From Zygophlyctis sp. KS116 (taxonomy: Eukaryota > Chytridiomycota): 58,679 nucleotides of DNA. Of this stretch, positions 9,787 to 20,849 are shown piece by piece; position 1 is the stretch's first letter, and each line of letters opens with the position of its first letter. The position numbers were made by a program, and so were the translations under genes. The stretch lies in contig BAAFSQ010000035.1 of NCBI GenBank assembly GCA_054661495.1, positions 1-58,679 of the forward strand, given 5' to 3'. A model generated the notes under the pieces. It made no database searches. It was not told the DNA's origin and saw only the letters and a list, made by a program, of their open reading frames with translations.

Positions 9787-10374
9787 ATGTTGATTTTTAA
9801 GGGAACTGAAAGGATTTCAAAAGGAATACAAGACTCTTTAGACAAATGTGCACATCCAAGTGTGGTTGAATCTTTTTCTAAATACATTATAGACTCAAGT
9901 ACAGATTTGGAAACAGTTCAAGTACCTTTTTCTTCTTTAAAACAACTATTGGAAATAAATCCAGATTTAGATCTTTTTCAATTATTACAAGGATCTCAAA
10001 TAATACTAGACAAACCTCCTGTGCCAGTTAAATCTCAGAAATTACTAGATATATTAAAAGAATGTCAAGATATAGTAGATAAAAAGGAATATTATAGAAT
10101 GACAAAAGGATTAGATGGAAAAAAAGATGTTAATATGAGATTTAAAGATTTAAAATTTACAATTGGACAAGTATCATCTATATTTAATGTATTATTGTCA
10201 ATGGCGTCTGTTTTTACTGTTGTAATGTATTTTGGTGATCAGATTGGAAGTTTACCCATAAAAGTATTAGCAGCTTTAATTTCTGCTTGGATAGTTGGAG
10301 TAGCTGAAGGATATTTTTTATTTAGGGATTTATTAGAAATTCAAGATCAAGAATCTAAATTGTCCGGAAAATAA
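9787..10374 (+). CDS. VMA12: V-ATPase assembly factor VMA12 (TMEM199 family)
   Basis: 195 aa, intronless. A cytosolic N-terminal part carries LLQGSQIILDKPPVPVKS and KKEYYRM, both conserved in the family. Two closely spaced membrane helices follow (NVLLSMASVFTVVMYFG and VLAALISAWIVGVAEGYFL). VMA12 helps assemble the V-ATPase Vo sector in the ER. The start at 9787 is the first ATG in frame. The gene is divergent from the TORC2 subunit gene, with only 34 nt between their start codons, and its stop is 4 nt before the SNARE start. Confidence 0.85.
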   Translation: MLIFKGTERISKGIQDSLDKCAHPSVVESFSKYIIDSSTDLETVQVPFSSLKQLLEINPDLDLFQLLQGSQIILDKPPVPVKSQKLLDILKECQDIVDKKEYYRMTKGLDGKKDVNMRFKDLKFTIGQVSSIFNVLLSMASVFTVVMYFGDQIGSLPIKVLAALISAWIVGVAEGYFLFRDLLEIQDQESKLSGK

Positions 10375-10378
10375 AAAA

Positions 10379-11263
10379 ATGTCATCAATGAGAGATGCAA
10401 TGCGAAGGTTACAAATTATTTATGATAATTGTGTGCCAGAAGCGATTGAAGCTAAAGCCGTAGAGGCAAAAATGGATGAATTTACACGACTTCGAAAGAG
10501 AATACACGCTGATGTAAAGGCTGCAAGAGAAGTAATCTTTAATTCTTTTACAATTTAGGCCATCAAAGACCGTGATATTTTAGTAGGAAGAGGTGAAACC
10601 ACTGCTCAATCTGCAGAAGCAAGTTATAGAATTCGTGTTGCGATAAAGTCTATAAAGGAATTGGTGTCTAAAATGCAAGAAATTCATAACAAGGAAGTAA
10701 GAAAAGCAAAATCAAAAGACTCTGAATTGATTAATGATCACAAGGAAGTTTTAGAATTATGTCAATTACACATTGCAGAGATTGAGAAATTGGAAAAGGC
10801 GCGAGGAAATGAAGGGTATCAGACTGATAGAGATCTATTGATTTCTGGAAATCATGATCACTTTCAATTTGATCCTAATAAGCCAGACATGCAGACTGAT
10901 GATAATATATTACCAGATATTTACATTGAAGAGGATTTAAAGCGTATTAATGCAAATAACAAGGCAATTGAAGATGATATTTACGTGATTGGGGAAGGTG
11001 TAAGCAAATTGAAAGAGATTGCTCTGGACATGAATCAAGTATTAAAATTTTTCTAAATATTTTAGGAATTGGATAAACAGCAAGAGACACTAGCTAATGT
11101 TGATCAAAAAGCAAATGATGTATTAGATCATGTAGATAACATTAACGTATCCATGAAAAAAGCCTTGGATGGATTCATGCCAGCAGATAATTTTATGGTG
11201 AATTGTGTATTGATGTGTATTATACTCGCATTTGCTGGATATTTATCTAGTCTCTTTACATAA
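10379..11263 (+). CDS. Qc-type SNARE resembling the SYP7 group
   Basis: 276 aa from three exons; introns 10532-10558 and 11039-11065, both 27 nt. A long helical N-terminal region precedes a SNARE motif at about residues 195-250 with the central-layer Gln in LDMNQELDKQQ. A single C-terminal membrane anchor follows (NCVLMCIILAFAGYLSSLF). The long N-terminal region plus Qc motif is most like the SYP7 family of plants, algae and many protists, which acts in ER and secretory fusion. Dikaryotic fungi lack it. Other Qc SNAREs (Syn8/Use1-type) remain possible. The last 8 nt overlap an antisense ORF. Confidence 0.75.
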
Positions 11264-11504
11264 ATAACTTATTTTTTGTGATTAATAGTTTTCGTAGTAG
11301 AGTACGTCTTAAATCAGGTTCTTTTTCAGAGAATGTTTTTTTAGAATTTAATTTACATGATCTCTTCCAAACAATGAATTTTGAATTATACGTATTCAAT
11401 TTTAATCTAGCTAGAGTTTCATATGCACTAAATTCTACAAAATCAGGATCATAGTCAAAAAGAGCACTACATAAAATATCAAGATCAATCCCAATTGAAT
11501 TCAT
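11256..11504 (-). CDS. Hypothetical 82-aa protein
   Basis: An ATG-initiated ORF fills the space between the SNARE and UTP23 genes. The N-terminal half is acidic and hydrophobic (GIDLDILCSALFDYDPDF). The C-terminal half is basic (KRSCKLNSKK, RRTLLRKLLITKNK). I do not recognise it. In its favour, this genome leaves almost no space unused and the composition is not that of a simple antisense shadow. Its last 8 coding nucleotides overlap the SNARE stop. Confidence 0.45.
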   Translation of the reverse strand: MNSIGIDLDILCSALFDYDPDFVEFSAYETLARLKLNTYNSKFIVWKRSCKLNSKKTFSEKEPDLRRTLLRKLLITKNKLFM

Positions 11505-11545
11505 TTCTTCTTAAAAAAACTAATCTAATCTTTGTAGTGGCTTTT

Positions 11546-12232
11546 CTAGGCTTGAATCGGTCTTTTAGATCTTTTCCGATGTTTAGATTTTATAACAGTC
11601 TTTTCTATTGTCAATGCAACCTTTTTCTTCTTTATAGAGAGAGGATTTGGTTCTTTTTTCTTTAATTTTTTTTGTACTGTTGCAGTCTCATCAACCGGTA
11701 AAATTTTCTCAACCAATTTCAATTCAGACTCTAAAGGATGCAATTTTTGAGTTTCAATTTCTAAACTCTTTCCAAGTGTTGCTCCTGATGGTGGTTCTAA
11801 AATGTAGACACTCTTATTAATGTAGAGTAAAGGAACTCCTGGAATTTCCGCTAAATCTACTCTTAAACTTTTATCCAAAGTTGCTACAGCAAATCTATGT
11901 TTATTATCTGATCCAATGATTGATTTTATACAATCCGATGCTGATAATTTTCCATTTGGATGAGAACAAAATTTCCTTTCAAAAGTTTTATAAGTAGAAG
12001 CAGTTTCCTTTAATCCCAATTCCATTAATTCCTTGTAAACACAAGAAGTTGTCATTATTTTGACTGATCCTAGTAATATTTTAGATAAATTCCTAAATAG
12101 ATCAGACTTCATTTTGATTGATGCATGCAGAAAATTCCCATCTAATAAGATCTGATAAGGAAGTCTAAATCCAAATTTACAAGTATATAAATGCATTGAC
12201 TTTTTGTTGGATTTTTGTCTTTTAATTTTCAT
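11546..12232 (-). CDS. UTP23: rRNA-processing protein UTP23 (PIN-like, SSU processome)
   Basis: 228 aa, intronless. Family signatures are GFRLPYQILLDGNFLHASI at the N-terminus, TTSCVYKELMELG, CSHPNGKLSASDCIKSIIG and HRFAVATLDKSLRVDL. A Lys-rich nucleolar tail ends in KHRKRSKRPIQA. UTP23 binds snR30 and the 18S rRNA expansion region and is related to FCF1, with a PIN fold. The start at 12232 is the first ATG (MKIKRQK). The 5' end faces SRRM1 across about 90 nt. Confidence 0.94.
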   Translation of the reverse strand: MKIKRQKSNKKSMHLYTCKFGFRLPYQILLDGNFLHASIKMKSDLFRNLSKILLGSVKIMTTSCVYKELMELGLKETASTYKTFERKFCSHPNGKLSASDCIKSIIGSDNKHRFAVATLDKSLRVDLAEIPGVPLLYINKSVYILEPPSGATLGKSLEIETQKLHPLESELKLVEKILPVDETATVQKKLKKKEPNPLSIKKKKVALTIEKTVIKSKHRKRSKRPIQA

Positions 12233-12323
12233 TTTTACTAGATCCTTGCACACTCTTATAAAGTTTTATACCCTATTAAAAACTGTATTAAAGGGATTTT
12301 AAAGCCCTTAAACCCTTGTAAAA

Positions 12324-13182
12324 ATGTCTAGACAATTCAAAGGAGCGTCTGCAACTCAAGATGCTAGATACACTGACAAGGAAAAAAAACTCTTGACAAC
12401 TTTAAAATTTCCTCTTGTTTATAAAGAAAAAGTTGATATAAAAAAGATTAATATTCAAGTTTTAAGACCTTGGATTTCTAATCAAATTTCAAGTTATTTA
12501 GGACTAGAAGACGATGTTGTAATTGAATATGTGTACTCTCTATTGGAAGAAAATTCATTATCTGCTCTAGATCCAAGAAGAATGCAAATTCAATTAACAG
12601 GATTCTTGGAAGATAATACTGTCAAATTCATGATTGATTTGTGGAAATTATTACTTTCTGCACAAAATTCTATTGGAGGAATTCCACAGGAATTTTTAGA
12701 TGCTAAAAAAGAAGAAATTAGGAAAAAAATGGAACATGATAATATGCTAGAAAGAGAATTAAGAGTATATTTTAACTTAAATTTACTGGTAGAATAGATC
12801 TCATAGACATTCACAAGGTTCAAGACAAAGATCACGGTCTAGAGATAGAAGAAGAGAAAGATCTCCTATTGGTAAAAGAGAAAGATCTCCAAAGAGAAGA
12901 TATGATAGATCTCCTGATATTTACAGTAAAAGATCAAGGTCTAGAGATACAAGAGTCAGATCTAGAGATAGAAGAATTAGATCAAAATCCAGATCCAGGT
13001 CAAGAGATAGAAGATCAAGATCAAAATCACCTTTAAATAAAAGATCAAGAAGCAGATCTAAAAGTACAAGTAGATCTAGAGATGCTAAAGAGCATCATGG
13101 GAAATCTAAAGATTCTGAATTTCACAATAGGATCGAGTCTCAAAGACGTAACAAGTACGAACGTAATAAAGACGGATATTAA
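12324..13182 (+). CDS. SRRM1: PWI and RS domain splicing factor (SRRM1/SRm160-like)
   Basis: 276 aa from two exons. The first carries a complete PWI domain: KINIQVLRPWISNQISSYLG, VVIEYVYSLLEEN, DPRRMQIQLTGFL. After the 28-nt intron (12765-12792) comes an extended RS region with many SR, RD and RSRS units. The intron must end at TAG 12792; the next TAG three nucleotides on closes the frame. SRRM1 is a splicing coactivator that binds RNA through PWI and other SR proteins through its RS tail. The tail ends near residue 276, shorter than in animals. Confidence 0.92.
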
Positions 13183-13188
13183 TAAAAA

Positions 13189-14849
13189 ATGGTTTTTGAT
13201 GATGCAGTGTCAATATTAAATATTCCAGCCAGTACAAGAGTAAAGAATGCAATGAAAGATTCAAGTATTCAGACAAACGCTTACTGTATGACTGATAAAG
13301 AAATTCAATCAGTTTCACTAATAAACGAACAAGTATTCATGGAATTATTAAATTCATAGACACAAACTATAAGCGCAAATTCTAGTAAAGGAATAGCCTC
13401 AGATATTGTATCGTTGACTCGGTTTCTAAAGAGCGTAGAGCCAATGGTGTCACGTAACTTGATGGCGAATCTAAAGAGTAGAGCATTTCATGGTAAATAA
13501 TTTATTAAATTATGAAAAGGATATTCTGTGTCATGGGAGGAGGATATTGATGAAATTTCACTTTTAGGAATTTGTAAAGTAGACTCTGATGATATGGCTG
13601 CGATTACAAAGTTTAACATTTCAGGATCATTGATTGCAGTTGCGTAATTCATACAACTTAACTTTTAGATTTGGATGTCAGAATCATGATTCTTGGTGTT
13701 CGCATAAAGGGAAAGTTTGTGTCTGGAACATAAAGTCTAGGGATTTGGATTTTAATCGTCCATTCTTTACTACAGAAACATTGGTAATATTAAATGATTA
13801 ATACTAAAGAATTGCGTTCAAAGTCTTGATTTTCATCCGAAAATTCCTGGATTATTAGCAGTTGGGACTTTTAATGGTATTTAGAAAAATTGTAATTTAG
13901 AAGGGGATATTACATTATTCTCTGTATTTCAAGATACTTCTGTTATGACTGCATCATCTATTCATGGGGATAAGTCTCATTCAGAGCCTATTTCTACAAT
14001 CATTTGGAAAAAATCTTTACTTGACTCATCATATGAACTACTTAGTATTGCAAATGATGGAAAAATTCTAGTTTGGAATGATGGACTAAAGGATCCGTTA
14101 CGAGGGTAGTCTTTGTGATTATAAAGTTTAGATGTCTATTGACTTTAGCTGGTTCAAGGTCAGATGTTGTCTTGGGAGGTATTAACAACTTTTAAAAATA
14201 TATAGGGACTGCAATGGCCGTATCTAAACATAACTCTAATGATTTATACATTGGGACTGAGACTGGATATCTATTCAAAGTAGGAATGAATAAAATGGCT
14301 CCTGTAAATGAAAATGGTAAAACTTGAAGATTCTTAAAAATTCTAGGAACTCTCGTTTCAAACTGCATTATATTCTCGTATGAATCACATATTGGACAAA
14401 TAACTTCCCTTGATCAATCCCCTGCATATCGAAATGCTTTAGCAAGCGCAAGTACAGATGGAACTGTAAGACTTTACAGCACATTACAGGTATAATACAA
14501 TATTTTAAAACTGCAGACTAAACCTCTACATATACTAGAACCCTGTTTGGTACCATTGTCTGCAGTTTCATGGTCTCCATCGCGCCCTTGTGTATTGGCT
14601 ATTGGATCTATAAATGGATATATTTACCTTTATGATTTGAAAAGGGATCAATCTATACCATTTGTATCATTTTTAGCAGTATCTAGAAAAGGCGCTTCTA
14701 TCGTGTCTATAAACTTTAACAATAACGGTCAACAAATAGCAGTCAGTGATTCATTGGGTAGAGTTGTTTTATGGCAACTATCAACGTTTTTATCAAAGAG
14801 TCAACAAGGAGAACATCAAGCACTAGAAAAGTTGTTTGATCAATCATAA
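13189..14849 (+). CDS. DYNC2I2: Dynein-2 intermediate chain 2 (DYNC2I2/WDR34-like)
   Basis: Ten exons, with introns at 13333-13359, 13493-13519, 13644-13668, 13784-13809, 13877-13900, 14106-14131, 14179-14205, 14317-14346 and 14490-14516, give an exact 473-aa frame. WD40 blades are visible: GKVCVWNIKS, VQSLDFHPKIPGLLAVGTFN, LSIANDGKILVWN, SASTDGTVRLY, VSWSPSRPCVLAIGSINGYIYLYD and VSDSLGRVVLWQLST. The 'LDFHP...LAVGTFNG' plus 'WSPSRP...LYDL' pattern is that of dynein intermediate chains, and the C-terminal WQLST block matches WDR34. This subunit belongs to the retrograde intraflagellar transport motor, so a flagellated stage is expected. DYNC2I1 is encoded at 39177-41450. Confidence 0.82.
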
Positions 14850-14883
14850 TAAATTCTTGTCATGTTTACAAACAAACAAAATC

Positions 14884-15138
14884 ATGAGCGAAAATGTTTC
14901 AGAGGAACCTAATAATCCGGCCAGGTATACTCCGTTCGGAGTAGATGATTATCTTTTAGTGATCGGACTTATTGGATCTGTAATTTTAACCTTGGCAATA
15001 ACGGTATTTGTCCGATTCAGATCGAAACATGAAGAAATGGAAGATCATCAAGATGTTATCAGCAGCGATTATGAACATTATGATGTTACAAAATTAGTTA
15101 GAACTAAAAAGTCTTTAACGGGCGCTAGTAGCAAATAA
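14884..15138 (+). CDS. Small single-pass membrane protein, 84 aa
   Basis: The ORF starts at the first ATG after DYNC2I2. It has a short hydrophilic N-terminus (MSENVSEEPNNPARYTPFG), one membrane helix at about residues 20-42 (LLVIGLIGSVILTLAITVFV) and an acidic-to-basic tail. I do not recognise the family. Positive residues after the helix (RFRSK) suggest N-out, C-in topology. There is no detectable signal peptide before the helix. Confidence 0.6.
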   Translation: MSENVSEEPNNPARYTPFGVDDYLLVIGLIGSVILTLAITVFVRFRSKHEEMEDHQDVISSDYEHYDVTKLVRTKKSLTGASSK

Positions 15139-15197
15139 ACATGACTTTTGTTCTAGGTGCCACATGAGGTGGAATGCAATGAGGTTTAGAGCTTAAA

Positions 15198-16826
15198 ATG
15201 ATTTTAAAGCATTGCAGATCAATCATTTCCAAACGATCATTACATGTGAAGCTCTTTTGTGCATCCGAAGTGATAAGCCATCCATTGAAACCTGCTTCAA
15301 TCCCTAAAGAATTCATCAATGATGCGGAAAAAAGTGGATTTACTGGAAAACTAGATGAGTTTAAACTGTATTTAATAATGCATTAATTGATCAGAATTTA
15401 TCCAGCAAAGAATCAACTTGTTGCTTTGGTGGGAGTTGGAAAAGGCGATTCTAAATCTACAAGATCTGCTGTAATAGATATTTTCTGATTTTTAGGTTGC
15501 AAATGCTATTCAGGCTTTGAAGAAGATTAACAAGGATAAGGAGTTGAATGTATTAATTCATTCTACTTTGAATATGAAACGTAATATCAATCAAATTTAA
15601 CTATTAGAGGCGGCTGAAGGGGCTGCATTAGGAGCCTACAGCTTTCAAAAGAAGGGGAATGGGTCTATTACAGGTGATTTGAATGTAGATTCATCATATT
15701 CATTTACTGGTGATGATGCAAAAATCAATATTTCTTTTGAGTCAGGAGAAAAACACGTAGCTTGGACAAATGGAATTGTGTATGCTTCGGCGCAAAATTT
15801 TGCTCGATCATTAGTGGAAATGCCTGCTAATAAGATGACACCGATTGAATTTTGCAAGGTTGCAGCGGATATTTTACAGAATAAGTCTAAAGTTTCCGTA
15901 AATGAGTATGATCAGGACTGGATTAGTTCTCAGAAAATGGGCGCATTCCTTAGTGTTACAAAGGGTTCTGATCAACCGTGTAGATTCTTGGAATTAAAGT
16001 ATGATGGATCTGCAAATACCCAGCATCCAACTGTTTTGGTTGGAAAAGGTGTAACTTTTGATGCTGGGGGTATAAGTATTAAGCCTTCAACTGATATGGC
16101 GCTGATGAAGGGTGATATGGGTGGAGCAGCAGTCGTTCTTTCATCTTTTAAAGCTGCAGTAGAGTTAAATTTACGCATAAATTTGATTGCATTGATTCCT
16201 CTCACTGAGAATTTGATCAATGGAAAGGCTACTAAACCTGGGGATGTTGTGACTGCAAGTAACGGGAAGACTATTGAAGTGGATAATACGGACGCAGAAG
16301 GTAGACTATTACTTGCAGATGCAATTTATTATGCCTCTAAAAAATACGATCCGAATTGTATAGTTGAATTGTCAACGCTGACTGGCGCTATGGATATTGC
16401 TTTAGGATACCCTTACGCTGGAACATTTACAAATAATGAATTATTATGGACTTATTTGGAAAAGGCCTCACATTCTACAGATGATTTGTTATGGAGAATG
16501 CCTCTCAATAAGGGCTATCTAGATCAAATGCAAAGTGTAGTCGCAGATTATAAAAATGTCGGCGGAAGATCTGGAGGTAGTTGTACTGCTGCTGCATTCC
16601 TCCATGAATTTGCAGCTGTGTCTGATAAAAATAATGCCAAAAAAATACCTTTTGCTCATATCGACATTGCTGGAGTATTTCATAAAAGATCAGGAAAAGA
16701 CTTTTTAGTCAATGGAATGACAGGTATGAAAATCATAAAGTTAAAAATAAAGGTCGTCCAACAAGAACTGTTATTGAATTTTTGCAAAATCTGGCAGATT
16801 CTGATCCACAATTTATATACATGTAG
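15198..16826 (+). CDS. M17 leucine aminopeptidase
   Basis: 506 aa after removing introns 15368-15394, 15471-15495, 15581-15607 and 16724-16752. Metal-binding and catalytic blocks of M17 peptidases are intact: VGKGVTFDAGGISIKPS with the Lys and Asp ligands, GDMGGAA, and NTDAEGRLLLADAI. HIDIAGV lies near the end. The N-terminus MILKHCRSIISKRSL is basic and may be a mitochondrial presequence. The enzyme releases N-terminal residues from peptides. The last 14 coding nucleotides overlap the opposite-strand PAQR gene. Confidence 0.94.
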
Positions 16827-17926
16827 CATTGCTCAATGTCCAGTTAAGAAGACTTGTTACTGCCATATAATGCGACAATGCGCCAAATAAAACAAAAATA
16901 TGCCAAATCTGATGTGAATGAAAGAATAAATCATATTTTCCTGGATTAAATCTTTAAAATTTTAGTTTACAATCAGCCTACCTCTCTGGAATTTTGAAAA
17001 TGTATATACACACACCGAGACTGTAAAACAAGACCATCAAGAGCAGTCCAACTCCCGCAAAATTACTAGTTATATCAGGAAACCCATCAACCCCATGAGC
17101 AACTGCAAAATGAATCACTGGAAGAATGACAAGAAGACTGCTAGTTATAAATAACAATGCACGTCCAGTTCTAAATCTTGGTCCTAAAAATCCTTTAAAA
17201 AATGGTCCAATCACACCAACCAAATTACAAGCTCCAATTAACGAACACCAAATAATCCTTGGTAATGTTTGACAATAGAAAAGTAGATAAATCAATGATA
17301 CTGATGATCCTGTAATCAATGCTGAAATCCCAATATAATCTAAACATGCAAAAGCAGCATATAGTTTTTGCGAATGACAAATGTGCAAATGAAATAGTGA
17401 TGAAGACAAAAAAGTAAATGAAGCTGAAAGAGAAAATATGATCATTATTGCCCTATCTGTAGCTGATTGTGATGGATGCCATTGAATACTACCTAGTGAT
17501 GCAGTTAATGCAATGAATACGATAAATGAAATTGCATGAGTCCAAATATTTCCCTGGTATTAATATCATGATCTTATACAGTCTCGTTATGAATCGTAAT
17601 AAGCGATTGCCAAACTTGTTTTATAGTATAATTTGCCCGATACCTATTGTTAAACTATCATCATTACCCTGTCAAAATAAACTGATTATCTTTTAAATAT
17701 GCAGGAATTTCCTATCCAAATCAGTTTTAAAGAATACCTCAAAAGTATACAATGGCAATTTATCAAGAGTTTTACCTTTTGGATTGAGATGATCGTGACT
17801 AAATTTGTCCATTTTGAGACTATCTGAGCTCATGGACATTGATTTTTGTATCATTCTGGGAGAAGCAGTCACAGAAGTGTCACTCATTAATTTTACAGCG
17901 GCTTCCTTGCCAAAATCGCGACTCAT
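16813..17926 (-). CDS. PAQR / hemolysin-III-type membrane receptor (Izh family)
   Basis: 335 aa after removing 17712-17737, 17644-17667, 17554-17579 and 16952-16981. The family signature is spread over several exons: EIPAYLKDNQFILTGYR, HNETGNIWTHAISF, the first histidine cluster SSLFHLHICHS, and the terminal HSHQIWH, which supplies zinc-coordinating histidines. Seven membrane helices are expected. Fungal Izh proteins affect zinc and sterol metabolism; ceramidase-like activity is proposed for relatives. The final exon is antisense to the last codons of the aminopeptidase. Confidence 0.9.
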
Positions 17927-18078
17927 TGTGGAAACGGAACTCAAAATAGAAAAATTTACAGGGAAAATTTACAGCTAAAAATTGAATTTGATCAGGGAGT
18001 TAAAAGCACTAGAAACAATTGATTCTCTCTACTGTCAATCACTTTAGCTGTCTAGGTGTAATTGTAGGCTCAGGATAT

Positions 18079-19613
18079 ATGGATTTATTAGAATTTTTAG
18101 ATTCAATAGACTCTCTAGAAACACTAGAATTTAGAAAAGTTGATGCTCTTTCAGCAATATTTAAAGATTATGCAAGATCAGTTGAAATATTAATAGGAAA
18201 ATCTAAAAAGACGGACAATGAAGAGATTTGTAAATTTCTTTGTAAAATATCAAGAATGTATGCCTATTCTCCTGTAAATTTCATCACAAGAATAGAATCA
18301 AAATATCAAATTCTAACAAGTTTATTCTCATTATATCAATGCTTTTATTCTCCAAACTTAAACACACTATCTAACCCAACCGTTGACCTAAAGATTAAAC
18401 TTTGGATTTTAAGAATTGCATGGATATTCATTGATGCATATAAAAAATCTAATAATTTAGAGAAATTATTAGATTTTTTATATGAATGGATTCATTATAA
18501 TACAAGTGATAGAGTTTCTTATTTAGGGAATGCATCGCTATTAGTGGATTTGGAAATATCAATGGGAATTCTCAAAAATTTTACGCAATTCTGTAATGAT
18601 CAGAGATATATTTGTATTCAAGACTCTATAGAAATTACGCTTATTAATTCAGATTTGATAGATCTTAGAAATAGGTTTATGAATTTTAAAATTCAGGATA
18701 ATTCAAGGCAGGGTTTGGAACAAGTTGTTGACTTGGAATATACATTCTCTCTTTCTCATGTAAAAGAGTTATTTCCTGATTATGGTGATGGATTCATTCT
18801 AGAGTGTTTAAAATATTACAAAAATGACGCAGAAACAGTAATTATGAAAATTCTTGAAGATGCGTTGGATGAAAAATTAAAGAAATTGGATATATCCATG
18901 GGAATTCAAAGTGAGGTGCCAGTGTCTGGTGTTCTCAAGGATCGTAAAAATATCTTTGATAATGACAAATTTGATATATTTTCTAGAAAAGTTGATTCAA
19001 GGAATATTGTGTTTGGCAAAAAAGAGTAATTTTACAAAAATTTAATCTTAGCAAATCGAAATTAAATCATGATCCATTAGACGATAAAAATCGCTCAATG
19101 ATTTTAGAGTATCAGTACGATTCTTATGATGATGAATATGATGACACTTATGACTATTCAGACATAAAACTTAAAGATACACCAGATATAGATGACATGT
19201 TAGATAATGTAACTATAGAGCCTCCAAAGATTGAGGTTGAATCTGTAGATCCTATTAGAAATTACGAATCAAGATTGGTTGGATATTTACAAAAGGATTC
19301 ATCTTTTTTCTCTCAAAATATGAGAAAATCAGTAGAAAGAGTGCAATTTTGTACTGAAACTGGGCTGACAAACCAACAAATAGAAGGATGGTACTCTTTT
19401 CTTGAAAGAAATCCTCGTAAAAAGGCCACAATTCTAGAAAAATACGAATGGCAAGGCAATACATCAATTCAAGAGAGTCAAAATGAAAAGGTTGAGCCGG
19501 TAGACTCTACAAGAACTTCAAGCCCTGCTCAAAGAGGCAAAGGTCGTAATCACGGCAGGAAAAAAGGCCATATTTATAAATTACAAAAGGGAATGGGAGG
19601 TAGAACAGATTAA
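18079..19613 (+). CDS. ASCC2: ASCC2/Cue3 homologue (RQT complex CUE-domain protein)
   Basis: 502 aa; a 26-nt intron at 19026-19051 splits the gene. A helical N-terminal region is followed by a CUE domain around SHVKELFPDYGDGFILECLK and DAETVIMKILED. Next is the family-specific tail: RKNIFDNDKFD, DSYDDEYDDTYDYSD and a basic KGRNHGRKKGHI end. In the family this protein binds ubiquitin on stalled ribosomes and works with the Slh1/ASCC3 helicase in ribosome quality control. The start at 18079 (MDLLEFLDS) is the first ATG; an extra upstream exon cannot be excluded. Confidence 0.85.
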
Positions 19614-19651
19614 AAGGTGGTTTTAAATTATCCTAGAAATTTAAAATTAAA

Positions 19652-20815
19652 TCAAAATCCTGAATAATATTTACAGATTTGATCATCTATCCGCAAGCCT
19701 GCAAACCAGCTATGATAATCAACATTTCTTTCATCACATGGTATACCAGATCCACAACTAGAGTTATTGGGTCCAGTACAAACGTTCCATACTGTCGTAG
19801 AATGGTTATAACCATAAACCACTCTGACATGATCTGCATGATTTACATTATCAGCAATCCTAACAAATGGAACTGCATCATTTTCAGAAATAACTCTAAT
19901 AATTTTCTCTGATCCAATACAACTAGCCAAATGGTTATTAAATGCAATAGATCCTATTATAGGCTGAGCATACGTATAAACAGCAAAAACAGGTAAATCT
20001 TTAGAGTAAAACTTTGAAAGAAAATATGCACTAATCATTGCTTTAGCACCGCCTAAAGAATGACCCGTGATAACAATATTATAATTTGGAACGGTTTCCT
20101 TTGCCTGTTTTAAAAGAGAAACAACTTGATCCAGTTCAATCTGCGAAATACTAGATAAGAATCCTCTAAAAAAGAATAAATCATTATCAATACTTGAACT
20201 TGAGCAATTTTGATGACTTGCATCATTATCCTTGAATATTTGAAAACTAGAATCATTGAATCCATTCAGCGTACTATCAGCAACCAATTCAAAATCTTTT
20301 TGGCTATTTGATCCTTCCCAAGACAGTACAATATTTTCTTGTGTATAAGACACTGCAACATAATATTTTTTCATGGCTTCATCATTACTTATAACAGTAA
20401 AGTTTCCAGTGAGAGGCAAACCATTCAACTCGCGATTAAATCTAGTCAATCCAATCTTTTCTTGATTAGCTTCACAGTAACTATAAGAAGCAAATAATGC
20501 AAACGTATATAATAAATCACCATCTTCTAAATCAGTAGTCTTGTTTCTTAACTCTTGTAATTCCTTTATCCGCCATAGTTGACTTATCGTATCATTAAGA
20601 GAACCTGTTTGAATAGCTCTTGTAGCAGTTTTAGACAATATATTAGTAATACATGAAAATCTAGCCATCGTATCATTAGTTTGTATCTTGTACTGTGCTG
20701 ATTGAACCTGAAGCGGTGAATCTCCAGATTTGGTCAGAAGAGACCAGATATCCCCAAGAGAAGGGAATGCATAAAGTCTCTGGACAAGTAAAATCAATAT
20801 CGTAAATAAAATCAT
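19652..20815 (-). CDS. Secreted class 3 lipase (triacylglycerol lipase fold)
   Basis: 387 aa, intronless. The signal peptide is MILFTILILLVQRLYA. The class 3 core includes VSYTQENIVLSWEGS and the nucleophile elbow ITGHSLGGAKA with the catalytic Ser. An Asp is available in ENDAVPFVRI, and a C-terminal His in DYHSWFAG completes a plausible triad. Multiple Asn-x-Ser/Thr sites and paired Cys fit an extracellular enzyme. Substrate is inferred to be acylglycerol. The start codon lies 34 nt after the AP-3 sigma stop on the same strand. Confidence 0.9.
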   Translation of the reverse strand: MILFTILILLVQRLYAFPSLGDIWSLLTKSGDSPLQVQSAQYKIQTNDTMARFSCITNILSKTATRAIQTGSLNDTISQLWRIKELQELRNKTTDLEDGDLLYTFALFASYSYCEANQEKIGLTRFNRELNGLPLTGNFTVISNDEAMKKYYVAVSYTQENIVLSWEGSNSQKDFELVADSTLNGFNDSSFQIFKDNDASHQNCSSSSIDNDLFFFRGFLSSISQIELDQVVSLLKQAKETVPNYNIVITGHSLGGAKAMISAYFLSKFYSKDLPVFAVYTYAQPIIGSIAFNNHLASCIGSEKIIRVISENDAVPFVRIADNVNHADHVRVVYGYNHSTTVWNVCTGPNNSSCGSGIPCDERNVDYHSWFAGLRIDDQICKYYSGF

Positions 20816-20849
20816 TCTTCTAAATCTAAATTTAAATCGTCCGGACACT

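Noticed and set aside
13106-13318. Minus-strand 70-aa ORF
   Set aside because: Spans the end of the SRRM1 RS tail and the DYNC2I2 start on the opposite strand; composition is the complement of RS coding.
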